A DNA stretch of 26,973 bases from JAFGTP01 sp964498725 (GTDB taxonomy: Bacteria > Fidelibacterota > UBA2242 > JAFGTP01). Location: positions 1-26,973 of the forward strand of contig CAZCHS010000036.1 in the NCBI GenBank assembly GCA_964498725.1, given 5' to 3'. A program made the position numbers and the translations under genes. Under the pieces are notes generated by a model. The model had not been told where the DNA came from. It made no database searches and saw only the letters and a program-made list of their open reading frames with translations. Below, in pieces: positions 17,076 through 25,213 of the stretch. Each line of letters begins with the position of its first letter. The stretch's first letter is position 1.

Positions 17076-18461
17076 ATGCAAAAAACAGGGATAATTGCCA
17101 TCATTACACTATTTCTGATCTCCTGCTCAGGACAGCAGGGTTATACCCCAAAATATCAATCGGATTGGCAAAATGTAGCCCAGACAATTGACACTACATG
17201 GATCCATTCCAAAGTGGATTCCACCACCTGGCAGATGCCCGGCAGCCTGGAAATACCGCTTGAATATTTCAGCATTCACGAACACCGCAATGTGCTGTAT
17301 GGCTGGGACACTTATTTCACCAATGCGGGATTGCTCCTGACGGAGGGCTATAAAATCTTTGCAAAAAATGCAGTGGAAAACCAGTTCGCGGAAATCGACC
17401 AGATCGGTTTTGTACCCAATGCCAGTGAACCCTGGGCCTTGAACCGGGCGCAGATTCCATATCTTTCCATGATGGTTCGCGAAGTATATGAAGCTGGATT
17501 GGCTGATAAAAAATGGTTGCTAACGGCCTATGAATACCTGCTTAGGGATTATGAATTCTGGACGGATACTTCAAAACAGGCTATTGAAGACCACACAACC
17601 GCGGTTTCTGGATTGCAGCGATTTTATCACCACGCGACGGATGAAGAATTGATCACCATGTATGGTAATCTTTGTAATCGGTTTGATATGCCGGCCGATA
17701 TTCCTGATGAACAGAAAATTGCTTTTGCGGAACCCTGGATATCCGAAGCGGAATCGGGGATGGATTTTACACCGCGATTTGAAAACCGCTGCCATGAATT
17801 TGTGGCGATTGATCTGAATGCCAATCTTTATAAATATGAAAAGAATTTTGCCTGGATCGTGAAGGAATTAGAGTTGGAAAATCAATCTGACTGGGAAGCG
17901 CTGGCCAAAAAACGGCGGAAACGAATGAATCAATATTGCTGGGATGAAGAGCGGGGACTATTTCTTGATTACGATTTTGTGAACCAGCGCCACTCAAAAG
18001 TCGCCAGCATTGCCACCTTTTACCCTATGTGGGCCGGCCTGGCCAGTGATCAACAGGCCAAAAGAATTGTTGAGAATTTGCCGATGTTCGAATATGAATA
18101 CGGGCCGACCATTTGTGAGAAAACCGATCAGGAGCGACATTATCAATGGGATTATCCTGCCGGCTGGCCGCCGATTTATTACCTGGTGGCAAAAGGTCTG
18201 GACAATTACGGTTATAAAAAAGATGCAAAGCGAATTGCTGCCAAATATCTGGATCTTGTGGCGAAAAATTACAACGATCCGCAACCGGAAATATTCACAT
18301 CCGGTCAAAAGGGCGAAGAACTCCGCACTCTTGGTTATGTCTATGAAAAATATGATGCTGTCACCGGAAAAATTTATGACGCGGAATATCCCAGCCGTCC
18401 TTTTCATGGCTGGTCCTATGGTGTTTTTGTCTGGTGTCTGGATTATTATCAAAAAAATTAA
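17076..18461 (+). CDS. GH37 trehalase-like lipoprotein
   Basis: A 461-residue inverting alpha-glucosidase-type enzyme with the alpha/alpha-six-hairpin fold of GH37. The signal peptide ends in lipobox FLISC. YGWDTYFTNAGLLL matches the early GH37 substrate-site motif. AESGMDFTPRF carries the catalytic acid (D230), QWDYPAGWPP is close to the trehalase signature QWDYPNGWAP, and YEKYD carries the catalytic base (E424). ATG 17076 has AGGA seven bases before it. The gene stands alone between two hairpin-bearing intergenic regions. It may hydrolyse trehalose or another alpha-glucoside in the periplasm. Its place in a glycan locus, its shorter length than E. coli TreA, and M229 where trehalases usually have W make another substrate possible. 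Confidence 0.82.
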   Translation: MQKTGIIAIITLFLISCSGQQGYTPKYQSDWQNVAQTIDTTWIHSKVDSTTWQMPGSLEIPLEYFSIHEHRNVLYGWDTYFTNAGLLLTEGYKIFAKNAVENQFAEIDQIGFVPNASEPWALNRAQIPYLSMMVREVYEAGLADKKWLLTAYEYLLRDYEFWTDTSKQAIEDHTTAVSGLQRFYHHATDEELITMYGNLCNRFDMPADIPDEQKIAFAEPWISEAESGMDFTPRFENRCHEFVAIDLNANLYKYEKNFAWIVKELELENQSDWEALAKKRRKRMNQYCWDEERGLFLDYDFVNQRHSKVASIATFYPMWAGLASDQQAKRIVENLPMFEYEYGPTICEKTDQERHYQWDYPAGWPPIYYLVAKGLDNYGYKKDAKRIAAKYLDLVAKNYNDPQPEIFTSGQKGEELRTLGYVYEKYDAVTGKIYDAEYPSRPFHGWSYGVFVWCLDYYQKN

Positions 18462-18490
18462 CCTCCGAGGTTTCTAAAACCTGGGAGGTT
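18460..18490. repeat. 14-bp-stem hairpin overlapping the GH37-like stop
   Basis: AACCTCCGAGGTTT and AAACCTGGGAGGTT pair with a single mismatch around a CTA loop. It includes the last bases of the GH37-like stop codon. It may act as a bidirectional terminator or attenuator, although only TTTAAAT follows. Similar AACCTCCGAGGTTT inverted repeats are, from memory, common in Bacteroidota intergenic DNA. Confidence 0.65.
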
Positions 18491-18528
18491 TAAATAAGAA
18501 GTAAGGAATAACAAATAGAGGAAAAGAA

Positions 18529-20604
18529 ATGAACTTCAAAAAATTATTACAACCATTAACAATCACATTGATGTTTTTATTGATCTGTCAGTGCACAACC
18601 GAACAGGAAATGGTGAGGGAACCTATGCCAGAATATGCAGAATTCGCGGAGTTGCCGATCACAGCCATTCAACCCCGGGGCTGGTTGAAAACCTACTTGG
18701 AAAAGCAAAAAGAAGGACTCACAGGAAATCTGGAAAAAGTGGGATATCCCTTCAATACCATTGGCTGGGCCGGGGACAGCATTCCGGAAAACCAGGGAAC
18801 CGAAGAGTGGTGGCCCTATGAACAGGTGGCCTATTGGCTGGATGGTATGATTCGGCTGGGTTATTTGCTGGATGATCAGGAATTGATCAATCGTGCCAGA
18901 AAAAGTTTTGATTATGTACTGGAACATGCTGATGAAGACGGATATCTGGGGCCAAAAGCCGCCAAGGCCAACCTTGAAGGAGACCGCTGGGTGCACGCCG
19001 TCTTTTTTCGTGCCTTACTTGCCTATTATTCCAGTTCCGGAAAAGAAGAAATTATCGATGCCATGACAACTCATTTTCTCAAGGATACATTAACCAAATT
19101 TGCCACCCGTGTCTCCATCAATGGCGAAGCCGTGATGAAACTTTACGGTATTACCGGCGATCCTGAATTGCTGGAATTGGGTAAACGAATTTACAATAGC
19201 CCCAATGAAATTGCGCCAAATGCTTTCACATCGGACAAAAACCTGATGAAAGATGAGATGATGAATGAGCACGGTGTCACCTATAATGAACGGGCGAAAA
19301 TGGGCGCCATTATGAGCATGTACACCGGCGATCAGTCATTGCTGGAAGTTTCCCAAAAAGCCTATGAAAAGATCGATAAGTACTATATGTTAATCGACGG
19401 CGTCAATGTGTCCTCCGAGCAATTGAACCCTTTAACTGCCACTGAGAGTCATGAAACCTGTGATATTGCTGATTATACCTGGAGTATTGGTTATTTGTTA
19501 ATGGCTACCGGGAATGCAGATTACGCTGACAAAATTGAGCGGGCTATATTCAATGCGGCCCCCGGTTCAGTGAAACCGGATTTCAAAGCGTTGCAGTATT
19601 TTTCATCCCCCAACCAAATCGTTGCTGATCAGACCAGTTTTGCCAGGGATGGCGGTAACCGCCAGTGTTTTGCGCCTAATTTCGCGCCCCAGTGCTGTAC
19701 TGGCAATATCAATCGAATAATGCCTAATTTTGCCGCGCGCATGTGGATGAAAGACCAAAACAATGGTCTCGTGGCAACAATGTATGCCCCTTCAACGGTG
19801 ACCTGTAAGGTTGGTAACTCCGGAAAAAAAGTAACGGTTCACGAAAAAACCCAATATCCTTTCAAGACAGAAATTGATTTTGTATTTGAAATGGAATCAG
19901 CTGTTAAATTTCCTTTTACCTTTCGAATGCCTGGTTGGGCAACCACAATTGATGTCAGGATCAATGGTGAAACCTATGAAGTCACCGCAACGTCTCAAAA
20001 TTATGTAACCATTGACCGCAAATTTAAAAATAATGATAAAATTTCAATTGATTTTGGTAAAAAATTGAATCTTGTGGAAGGCCCGGATAATGGCGTTTCT
20101 ATTGAACGTGGTCCTTTGGTTTATGCTTTGAAAATTGGTGAAGATTGGCAGGTCGCAGAAGATAATAAATATAATTTTGAAGATTACCCTGCTTATAATG
20201 TTTATCCAACCACCGACTGGAACTATGCGCTCTGTTTATCTGAAAATAATCTTGAGGATTTAGTAGAAGTCACTGAAAAGTCAATACCGGCTGATCCCTG
20301 GTCTGCTGAAACAGCTCCCATTGAACTGTCCGTTCCAGCCAAAAAAATCAAAGGCTGGGACCTTCAGAAAGTGACGGAAATGCAATCGGAAATCTGGGAC
20401 GTTATTCGTGATCCGGAAACCGGAAAAGTGGTTCGCTGGGAGATGAAAGGTCACCGCCCGAAATATGGAGAATTTTATTTCACTCCGCCATTGCCGGATA
20501 GAGAAACAATTGCCAAAAATATCGCTGATGAAATGGAAAAAGTGACGCTGATTCCCTATGGATGCACGAACCTGAGAATCACGGTTTTTCCGAGATGTAA
20601 ATAA
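18529..20604 (+). CDS. GH127/DUF1680 family lipoprotein (beta-L-arabinofuranosidase-like)
   Basis: A 691-residue enzyme with a signal peptide ending LLICQC (lipoprotein). An alpha/alpha-barrel domain is followed by C-terminal beta-sandwich domains from about residue 420. The zinc-cysteine active site of GH127 is visible: E309 and C311 in SHETCDI, and C389-C390 in QCCTGNINR, with C389 the probable nucleophile. GH127 and relatives cleave beta-L-arabinofuranosides, and a Bacteroides member acts on aceric acid in rhamnogalacturonan-II, so the exact sugar is open. ATG 18529 is preceded by AGAGGAAAAG. It opens block 4, after the GH37-like hairpin; a 105-base gap with a perfect inverted repeat separates it from the next gene. 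Confidence 0.85.
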   Translation: MNFKKLLQPLTITLMFLLICQCTTEQEMVREPMPEYAEFAELPITAIQPRGWLKTYLEKQKEGLTGNLEKVGYPFNTIGWAGDSIPENQGTEEWWPYEQVAYWLDGMIRLGYLLDDQELINRARKSFDYVLEHADEDGYLGPKAAKANLEGDRWVHAVFFRALLAYYSSSGKEEIIDAMTTHFLKDTLTKFATRVSINGEAVMKLYGITGDPELLELGKRIYNSPNEIAPNAFTSDKNLMKDEMMNEHGVTYNERAKMGAIMSMYTGDQSLLEVSQKAYEKIDKYYMLIDGVNVSSEQLNPLTATESHETCDIADYTWSIGYLLMATGNADYADKIERAIFNAAPGSVKPDFKALQYFSSPNQIVADQTSFARDGGNRQCFAPNFAPQCCTGNINRIMPNFAARMWMKDQNNGLVATMYAPSTVTCKVGNSGKKVTVHEKTQYPFKTEIDFVFEMESAVKFPFTFRMPGWATTIDVRINGETYEVTATSQNYVTIDRKFKNNDKISIDFGKKLNLVEGPDNGVSIERGPLVYALKIGEDWQVAEDNKYNFEDYPAYNVYPTTDWNYALCLSENNLEDLVEVTEKSIPADPWSAETAPIELSVPAKKIKGWDLQKVTEMQSEIWDVIRDPETGKVVRWEMKGHRPKYGEFYFTPPLPDRETIAKNIADEMEKVTLIPYGCTNLRITVFPRCK

Positions 20605-20613
20605 TATTAACCC

Positions 20614-20681
20614 GGACCGCGGACTTCCAGTCCGCAATCGTATGTATTTGTAATAAATAGCGGACTGGAAGTCCGCGGTCC
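20614..20681. repeat. Perfect 22-bp inverted repeat, each arm itself a hairpin
   Basis: The arms at 20614-20635 and 20660-20681 are exact reverse complements, separated by 24 AT-rich bases. Each arm contains a 7-bp hairpin (GCGGACT/AGTCCGC) with TCC or GGA loop. Two structures compete: one long cruciform or two small hairpins. It begins ten bases after the GH127 stop. No T-run follows, so it is more likely a repeat element or message-stabilising structure than a terminator. Confidence 0.8.
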
Positions 20682-20709
20682 AGTCGTAAAAAAATGCAAG
20701 GAAAGAAAA

Positions 20710-22281
20710 ATGAAAACAAAACTACTACTGATCATAATCGCAATCTGGATGTTGGTCTCCTGCGGTAAAGTAAGCAGCAAAATCCCGGAAATATCTATCG
20801 AGGACAGCATTGCGCGGGTACTTGACCATGTCAAATTACCGGAAATCCCCAAGGACACTATTAACCTGATTGAATTCTCCGGTGTGGTTCCCGATGAAGA
20901 AGGAAGTTATGATTATGTCAATGATATTAATCGCGCTATCGAAAAACTGGCGAAAAATGGTGGCGGGACCCTGCTGTTTCCGCATCCTGCCGGTAAAGAC
21001 AAATGGATTAAGCAAACCCTTATTTATGGTTGTGAAGGACCCGTTCACCTGAAAAGCAATATTCGTTTGAGCATGGAAAATTCTACCAAACTTCAGTTCA
21101 AATTTGTGCCGGAAAAATACCTCATCGATGGGAAAGGCGTATTAACCCGCTATGAAGGCACCACCTTGTACACCTATTCTCCCTGTATTCGCGGCTTTGA
21201 TGCAAAAAATATTGCTATTGAATCAGCGGGTGGCAACGGCGCCATGCCGGTAATCAATGGCGACGGTGAGGGATGGCAAAAATGGGAACAGAAAGGTGTA
21301 TTTGGACTGCACGATGTCGGTAAAACTATGACCTACATAAAATTACGCCAGATCAATAATGCAGACATGCCGATTCGCGAGCGACGATTTGATAATCCGG
21401 AAGAAGATTTCCTGCGGCCGCCACTGATGCAGTTTATGTTCTGTGAAAATATACTAGTGGACGGCATCAAATTGCAGGAATCGCCTTTTTGGGTAGTTCA
21501 TGCTGTTTTTTCAAAAAGTATGACTGTGCGTAACCTGGTCTATGATGCTCATGTGGTGAACAATGACGGTGTGGACGTGGAATCTTCCCAATATGTGCTG
21601 GTGGAAAACAATATGTTTGATAATCATGATGATAATATTGTGATGAAAGCGGGCCGTGACCAGGAAGGAATTTTTGGTGCGCTGGTGGCTGGTACGGAAC
21701 TGGAAACCCTTGCTTTTGCTCAGCAATTTATTACTGATGGTCGTATAACCGCGCCCACAAAAGATGTGGTGATCCGCAACAATGTGTTTAAAGGACATTA
21801 CGCCATCTGTTGCGGTAGTGAAATGTCGGGGGGTGTAAAAAATGTCTTTGCCCTTCATAATTATGCAAACCAGGATGTCAAGCGGGCAGTTTATCTAAAG
21901 GGCAGTCGTAAAAGAGGCGGCGTGGTTGAAAATGTGATAATCAAAGATATGGAAATCAATCAGGCCGGCGATGCTATTGCAATGAGCCCCAATTATGACC
22001 ATGATACCACCAGCGATTATCCAACAACTTTTCGCAATATTTACCTGGAAGATATTACCGTTAACCAGGTGGATGACGGTATTGTAATATTTGGCTGGGG
22101 CGACAATCCTTTGGAAAATATTTACCTGAAAAATATAACCATTAAGAATGCCGCACGGACATCTTTACAATATATGAATGTGGAAAACCTGGTTCTGGAA
22201 AATGTCACAGTTAATGGCAAAAGTTATGACGGAGACTGTACAAAATTGGATGCTGATAAACCGGCACCCTATTATAATTAA
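20710..22281 (+). CDS. GH28 polygalacturonase-like lipoprotein
   Basis: A 523-residue right-handed beta-helix enzyme expected to hydrolyse alpha-galacturonosyl linkages in a pectic chain. The signal peptide ends MLVSC, making it a lipoprotein. GH28 landmarks appear in order: NNDGVDVES (D286, the NTD motif), HDDNIVMKAG (D307, D308), GHYAICCGSEMSGG (H363, in place of GHG), and RAVYLKGSRKRGG, which carries the late basic site related to RIK. The inserted region between DD and GHY and the SEMSGG stretch resemble exo-polygalacturonases. It is much closer to standard GH28 than the enzyme at 7907. GGAAAG lies before ATG 20710. The GH3 gene follows after 11 bases, so the two are probably co-transcribed. 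Confidence 0.87.
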   Translation: MKTKLLLIIIAIWMLVSCGKVSSKIPEISIEDSIARVLDHVKLPEIPKDTINLIEFSGVVPDEEGSYDYVNDINRAIEKLAKNGGGTLLFPHPAGKDKWIKQTLIYGCEGPVHLKSNIRLSMENSTKLQFKFVPEKYLIDGKGVLTRYEGTTLYTYSPCIRGFDAKNIAIESAGGNGAMPVINGDGEGWQKWEQKGVFGLHDVGKTMTYIKLRQINNADMPIRERRFDNPEEDFLRPPLMQFMFCENILVDGIKLQESPFWVVHAVFSKSMTVRNLVYDAHVVNNDGVDVESSQYVLVENNMFDNHDDNIVMKAGRDQEGIFGALVAGTELETLAFAQQFITDGRITAPTKDVVIRNNVFKGHYAICCGSEMSGGVKNVFALHNYANQDVKRAVYLKGSRKRGGVVENVIIKDMEINQAGDAIAMSPNYDHDTTSDYPTTFRNIYLEDITVNQVDDGIVIFGWGDNPLENIYLKNITIKNAARTSLQYMNVENLVLENVTVNGKSYDGDCTKLDADKPAPYYN

Positions 22282-22292
22282 GCGAGGGGAAA

Positions 22293-24881
22293 ATGAGAAA
22301 AATCTGTTTTTTAATTTTGACAATTATTCTATTCGTATCTTGCAGTAATAACAAAAATGATCCGGCACTGGAGAATGCCATTTACAAGAATCCCGATTAT
22401 TCCATTGAAGAGCGTGTCAATGATTTGGTCAGTCACATGACCCTGGAAGAAAAATTGATTCAGATGGGTGGCCATTTCAAGGACCATCCGGAAATCGGCG
22501 AGGAATTGGGAACCGGGTCATTCGGGTTTATGACACAGCATTTATCGCCGGAAGAAGCAGCGAAAGAATACAACACTCGCCAAGAAAAGCAGATGGAGCA
22601 AACGCGACTGGCAATTCCCGCTTTTCGCTCAATCGAAGGCATCTTTGCATTGATGGCCAATGGTTCCACCTCTTTTCCGCAGCCCATTGCCCAGGCGGCT
22701 ACTTTTGATCCCCAGTGTGTGGCTACTGTAGCGGAAATTTTGGGTGTGGAAATGAAATCCCGCGGTGTCAGCGAAGTATTGTCACCGGTGCTGAATCTTA
22801 CCCGTGATCCACGCTGGGGACGGGCCAATGAGACCTATGGCGAAGATCCTTATCTTATCGGCTTAATGGGGTCTGCATATGTCAAAACCCTTGAAGCCAT
22901 GGGAGTGCAAACGGATTTGAAACATTTTGTCGCCAACATGGGATTGGACGGTCAGTTCGGCGGCGCCACCTATTTTACCGAAAGAATTATGCGGGAATAC
23001 TATTTTCCGGCTTTTAAAAAATGTTTTGAGGATGGTGCCTCGTCAGTGATGATGGCGTATAATACTTTTGATGCGATTCCTTGCGCCACCAATGGCTGGC
23101 TGATGAATGACATTATCAAAGGCGAATGGAATTTCGATGGCTTTATTCGGTCTGATGGCGGTTCCGCGCAATTCATTTATGATGATGGATATATTCATGA
23201 AACACCGGAAGAACTGGCAATTGATATGGTAAACAATGGTTGTGACAAAGCTTCTCCCGGCTGGTTTTTCGGTGAACCACTGAGAAATGCTGTGGAACAA
23301 GGTTTGGTTAAAGAATCCAGAATTGATGATGCGGTGAGACGATTTTTACGACAAAAATTCGAAGCCGGTATTTTTGAAAATCCCTATGTGGATGCTTCCA
23401 AAGCCAATAGTTTGAACAACACACCTGAGCATCGGCATAAATCTTTGGAAATCTGTAAAAAATCCCTGGTGCTGTTGAAAAATGATAACAATGTGTTGCC
23501 TTTCTCCAAAAATATCAATGATGTGGCTGTGGTTGGTCCATTGGCCGACTGGCTGATGGTGGGTCATTACGGTGGCTATGGCCGTCATGAAGTGACTATG
23601 CTGGAAGGGGTGAAAAACCTATTGCCCAACACCAACGTTCATTATGAAAAAGGCGTGGAAATGAAATACTTCGCCTATCCGGCAATTGATGAAAAATATT
23701 TTGTCGGTGATATTCGAGCCGAATATTTTGATAATACTGATTTGTCAGGAAATCCTAAATATATAAAAAAAGAAAACCGAATTGAATATGACTGGAAATA
23801 CGAAGCGCCGGAAGGAATGCCGCTGGATAATTTTTCCATTCGCTGGACGGGAAAACTCAAAAGTCCTGTCAGTGGGAAAGTCAATTTTGCGACAACTTTT
23901 GATGATGGCGTCCGCTTGTGGCTGGATGGCGAATTGATCATTGATCAGTGGTCCGGCGGCGCCCGTCGTATGGCGGAAGCAGCTGTCGACCTGAAGCAGG
24001 ATAAAGTTTATGATTTTAAATTGGAATACTTTGACAATGGCTTTGCTGCCTTTGCGCAATTGGGTTGGGACATCAATATTGAAGAAAATATTTCCGATGC
24101 CATTGCCGCTGCAAAAAAATCCGATGTGATCATTGCTGTTATGGGGGCCTATGAAAATGAAAACTGGGACCGTGCCGATCTTGACCTTCCCAAAGAACAG
24201 GAAGAAATGATTCTCGAATTGGCAAAATTAGATAAACCTTTGGTTGTTGTGCTGCAACATGGTTCGGTGATCACCACTTATGACTGGATCGACAAAGTGG
24301 ATGCTGTCATCTGCGCCTGGTATCCTGGTTGCGAAGGTGGCAATGCCATGGCGCAAACCATTTTCGGCGATAATAATCCCGGTGGAAAATTACCCATCAC
24401 TTATCCGAAAGTCACCGGACAGGTGCCGCTGAATTACAATATGCTGCCAAAGGGGAAAATGGCCATCAAGTTCATTGGTGATTTTAATGAACCGCAATTT
24501 TGCTTTGGGCACGGACTGAGTTATACGCAATTTGAGTACAGCAACCTGAGCTTATCCCAAAAAGAAATCGGACCGAATGAATCAGTTGAAGTGTCCTTTG
24601 ATGTGAAGAATATTGGTGACCGGATTGGTGATGAAGTACCGCAATTGTATATTAATGATGTATATGCCAGTGTCGCCCATCCGGATAAAAAACTGAAAGG
24701 TTTTGAGCGAATCACACTCAAACCCGGCGAAAGCAAAAGTGTTACCCTGACACTCGATCCCGAGAAACTGAAACTCTGGGACCGGAACATGAATTTTGTG
24801 GTAGAACCGGGTGAATTTGTGGTGATGGTCGGTTCATCCAGTGAGGACATTCGGTTGGAAGAAAGTTTATGGGTAAAGTGA
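22293..24881 (+). CDS. GH3 beta-glycosidase lipoprotein with PA14 domain
   Basis: An 862-residue retaining exo-glycosidase; GH3 members remove beta-glucose, beta-xylose or alpha-L-arabinose. The signal peptide ends FVSC (lipoprotein). The barrel runs to about residue 330, with RDPRWGRANETYGEDPYL, DLKHF, and nucleophile D288 in GFIRSDGGS, where W usually follows the aspartate. The alpha/beta sandwich is split by a PA14 domain at about 471-595 (IRAEYFDN to QLGWDI) and resumes with ENWDRADLDLPKEQ, which fits the family. A fibronectin-like domain (FGHGLSYTQFEY onward) ends the protein. A strong AGGGG site precedes the ATG. A PA14 insert often shapes the substrate pocket. Specificity is not readable. 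Confidence 0.9.
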   Translation: MRKICFLILTIILFVSCSNNKNDPALENAIYKNPDYSIEERVNDLVSHMTLEEKLIQMGGHFKDHPEIGEELGTGSFGFMTQHLSPEEAAKEYNTRQEKQMEQTRLAIPAFRSIEGIFALMANGSTSFPQPIAQAATFDPQCVATVAEILGVEMKSRGVSEVLSPVLNLTRDPRWGRANETYGEDPYLIGLMGSAYVKTLEAMGVQTDLKHFVANMGLDGQFGGATYFTERIMREYYFPAFKKCFEDGASSVMMAYNTFDAIPCATNGWLMNDIIKGEWNFDGFIRSDGGSAQFIYDDGYIHETPEELAIDMVNNGCDKASPGWFFGEPLRNAVEQGLVKESRIDDAVRRFLRQKFEAGIFENPYVDASKANSLNNTPEHRHKSLEICKKSLVLLKNDNNVLPFSKNINDVAVVGPLADWLMVGHYGGYGRHEVTMLEGVKNLLPNTNVHYEKGVEMKYFAYPAIDEKYFVGDIRAEYFDNTDLSGNPKYIKKENRIEYDWKYEAPEGMPLDNFSIRWTGKLKSPVSGKVNFATTFDDGVRLWLDGELIIDQWSGGARRMAEAAVDLKQDKVYDFKLEYFDNGFAAFAQLGWDINIEENISDAIAAAKKSDVIIAVMGAYENENWDRADLDLPKEQEEMILELAKLDKPLVVVLQHGSVITTYDWIDKVDAVICAWYPGCEGGNAMAQTIFGDNNPGGKLPITYPKVTGQVPLNYNMLPKGKMAIKFIGDFNEPQFCFGHGLSYTQFEYSNLSLSQKEIGPNESVEVSFDVKNIGDRIGDEVPQLYINDVYASVAHPDKKLKGFERITLKPGESKSVTLTLDPEKLKLWDRNMNFVVEPGEFVVMVGSSSEDIRLEESLWVK

Positions 24882-24973
24882 TTTTGTTGACCACGAAATA
24901 TGCGAAATACAAATCCGCGGTACTATTGATATTTTGAATATTTTGTATTAGAAAATTATGAACCAGATAAAAA

Positions 24974-25052
24974 ATCCCGTAGGGATGAAACAATAATAAC
25001 TGCAGGTGTAAACCTGTAGAAAGACAAAAAATAAAATTACTCCGAAGGAGTA
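24974..25052. repeat. Triple hairpin array
   Basis: ATCCC/GGGAT with GTA loop (24974-24986), CTGCAGGT/ACCTGTAG with GTAA loop and one G-T pair (25000-25019), and TACTCC/GGAGTA with GAA loop (25038-25052). The spacing is short and AT-rich. All loops share the orientation GTA/GTAA/GAA, unlike the inverted order of the composite elements. It resembles REP-type hairpin strings seen in some Bacteroidota genomes. Confidence 0.65.
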
Positions 25053-25099
25053 TAACCTAATGAAAAGAGTAAAGTTAAGCATGTCGATTATCGGGTTTA

Positions 25100-25171
25100 C
25101 AGGAGCGCGGATTTATAATCCGCAATTGGAAATCAATGGACTAATTTTTGGAATTCAATTCCGCGGTCCTG
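25100..25171. repeat. Diverged hairpin pair related to the 20614 inverted repeat
   Basis: Outer ends CAGGAGCGCGGA and TCCGCGGTCCTG are near-complements, like GGACCGCGGA and TCCGCGGTCC at 20614-20681. Inside are hairpins GCGGATT/AATCCGC (25107-25123) and GGAAT/ATTCC (25150-25162). It lies 42 bases before the GH51-like start. Confidence 0.6.
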
Positions 25172-25213
25172 TTTATATATAAAAATGTTTACCTGAGAAA
25201 GTGAAGTCCAAAT

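Larger units (their letters stand above)
24882..25213. other. 332-bp intergenic region with hairpin repeats
   Basis: No gene seen. It holds a triple hairpin array (24974-25052) and a hairpin pair related to the inverted repeat at 20614 (25100-25171). The short leader of the GH51-like gene carries a weak ribosome-binding site (GAGAAAGTGAAG). Confidence 0.7.

Noticed and set aside
18460..18490. Firm intrinsic terminator after the GH37-like gene
   Set aside because: The stem is strong but no clear T-run follows on the + strand, and the sequence resembles a dispersed inverted repeat, so I list it only as a hairpin.
24882..25213. Small protein gene or tRNA in the 332-bp gap
   Set aside because: No frame has a convincing start with ribosome-binding site, and no cloverleaf is visible; the hairpins account for the structure.
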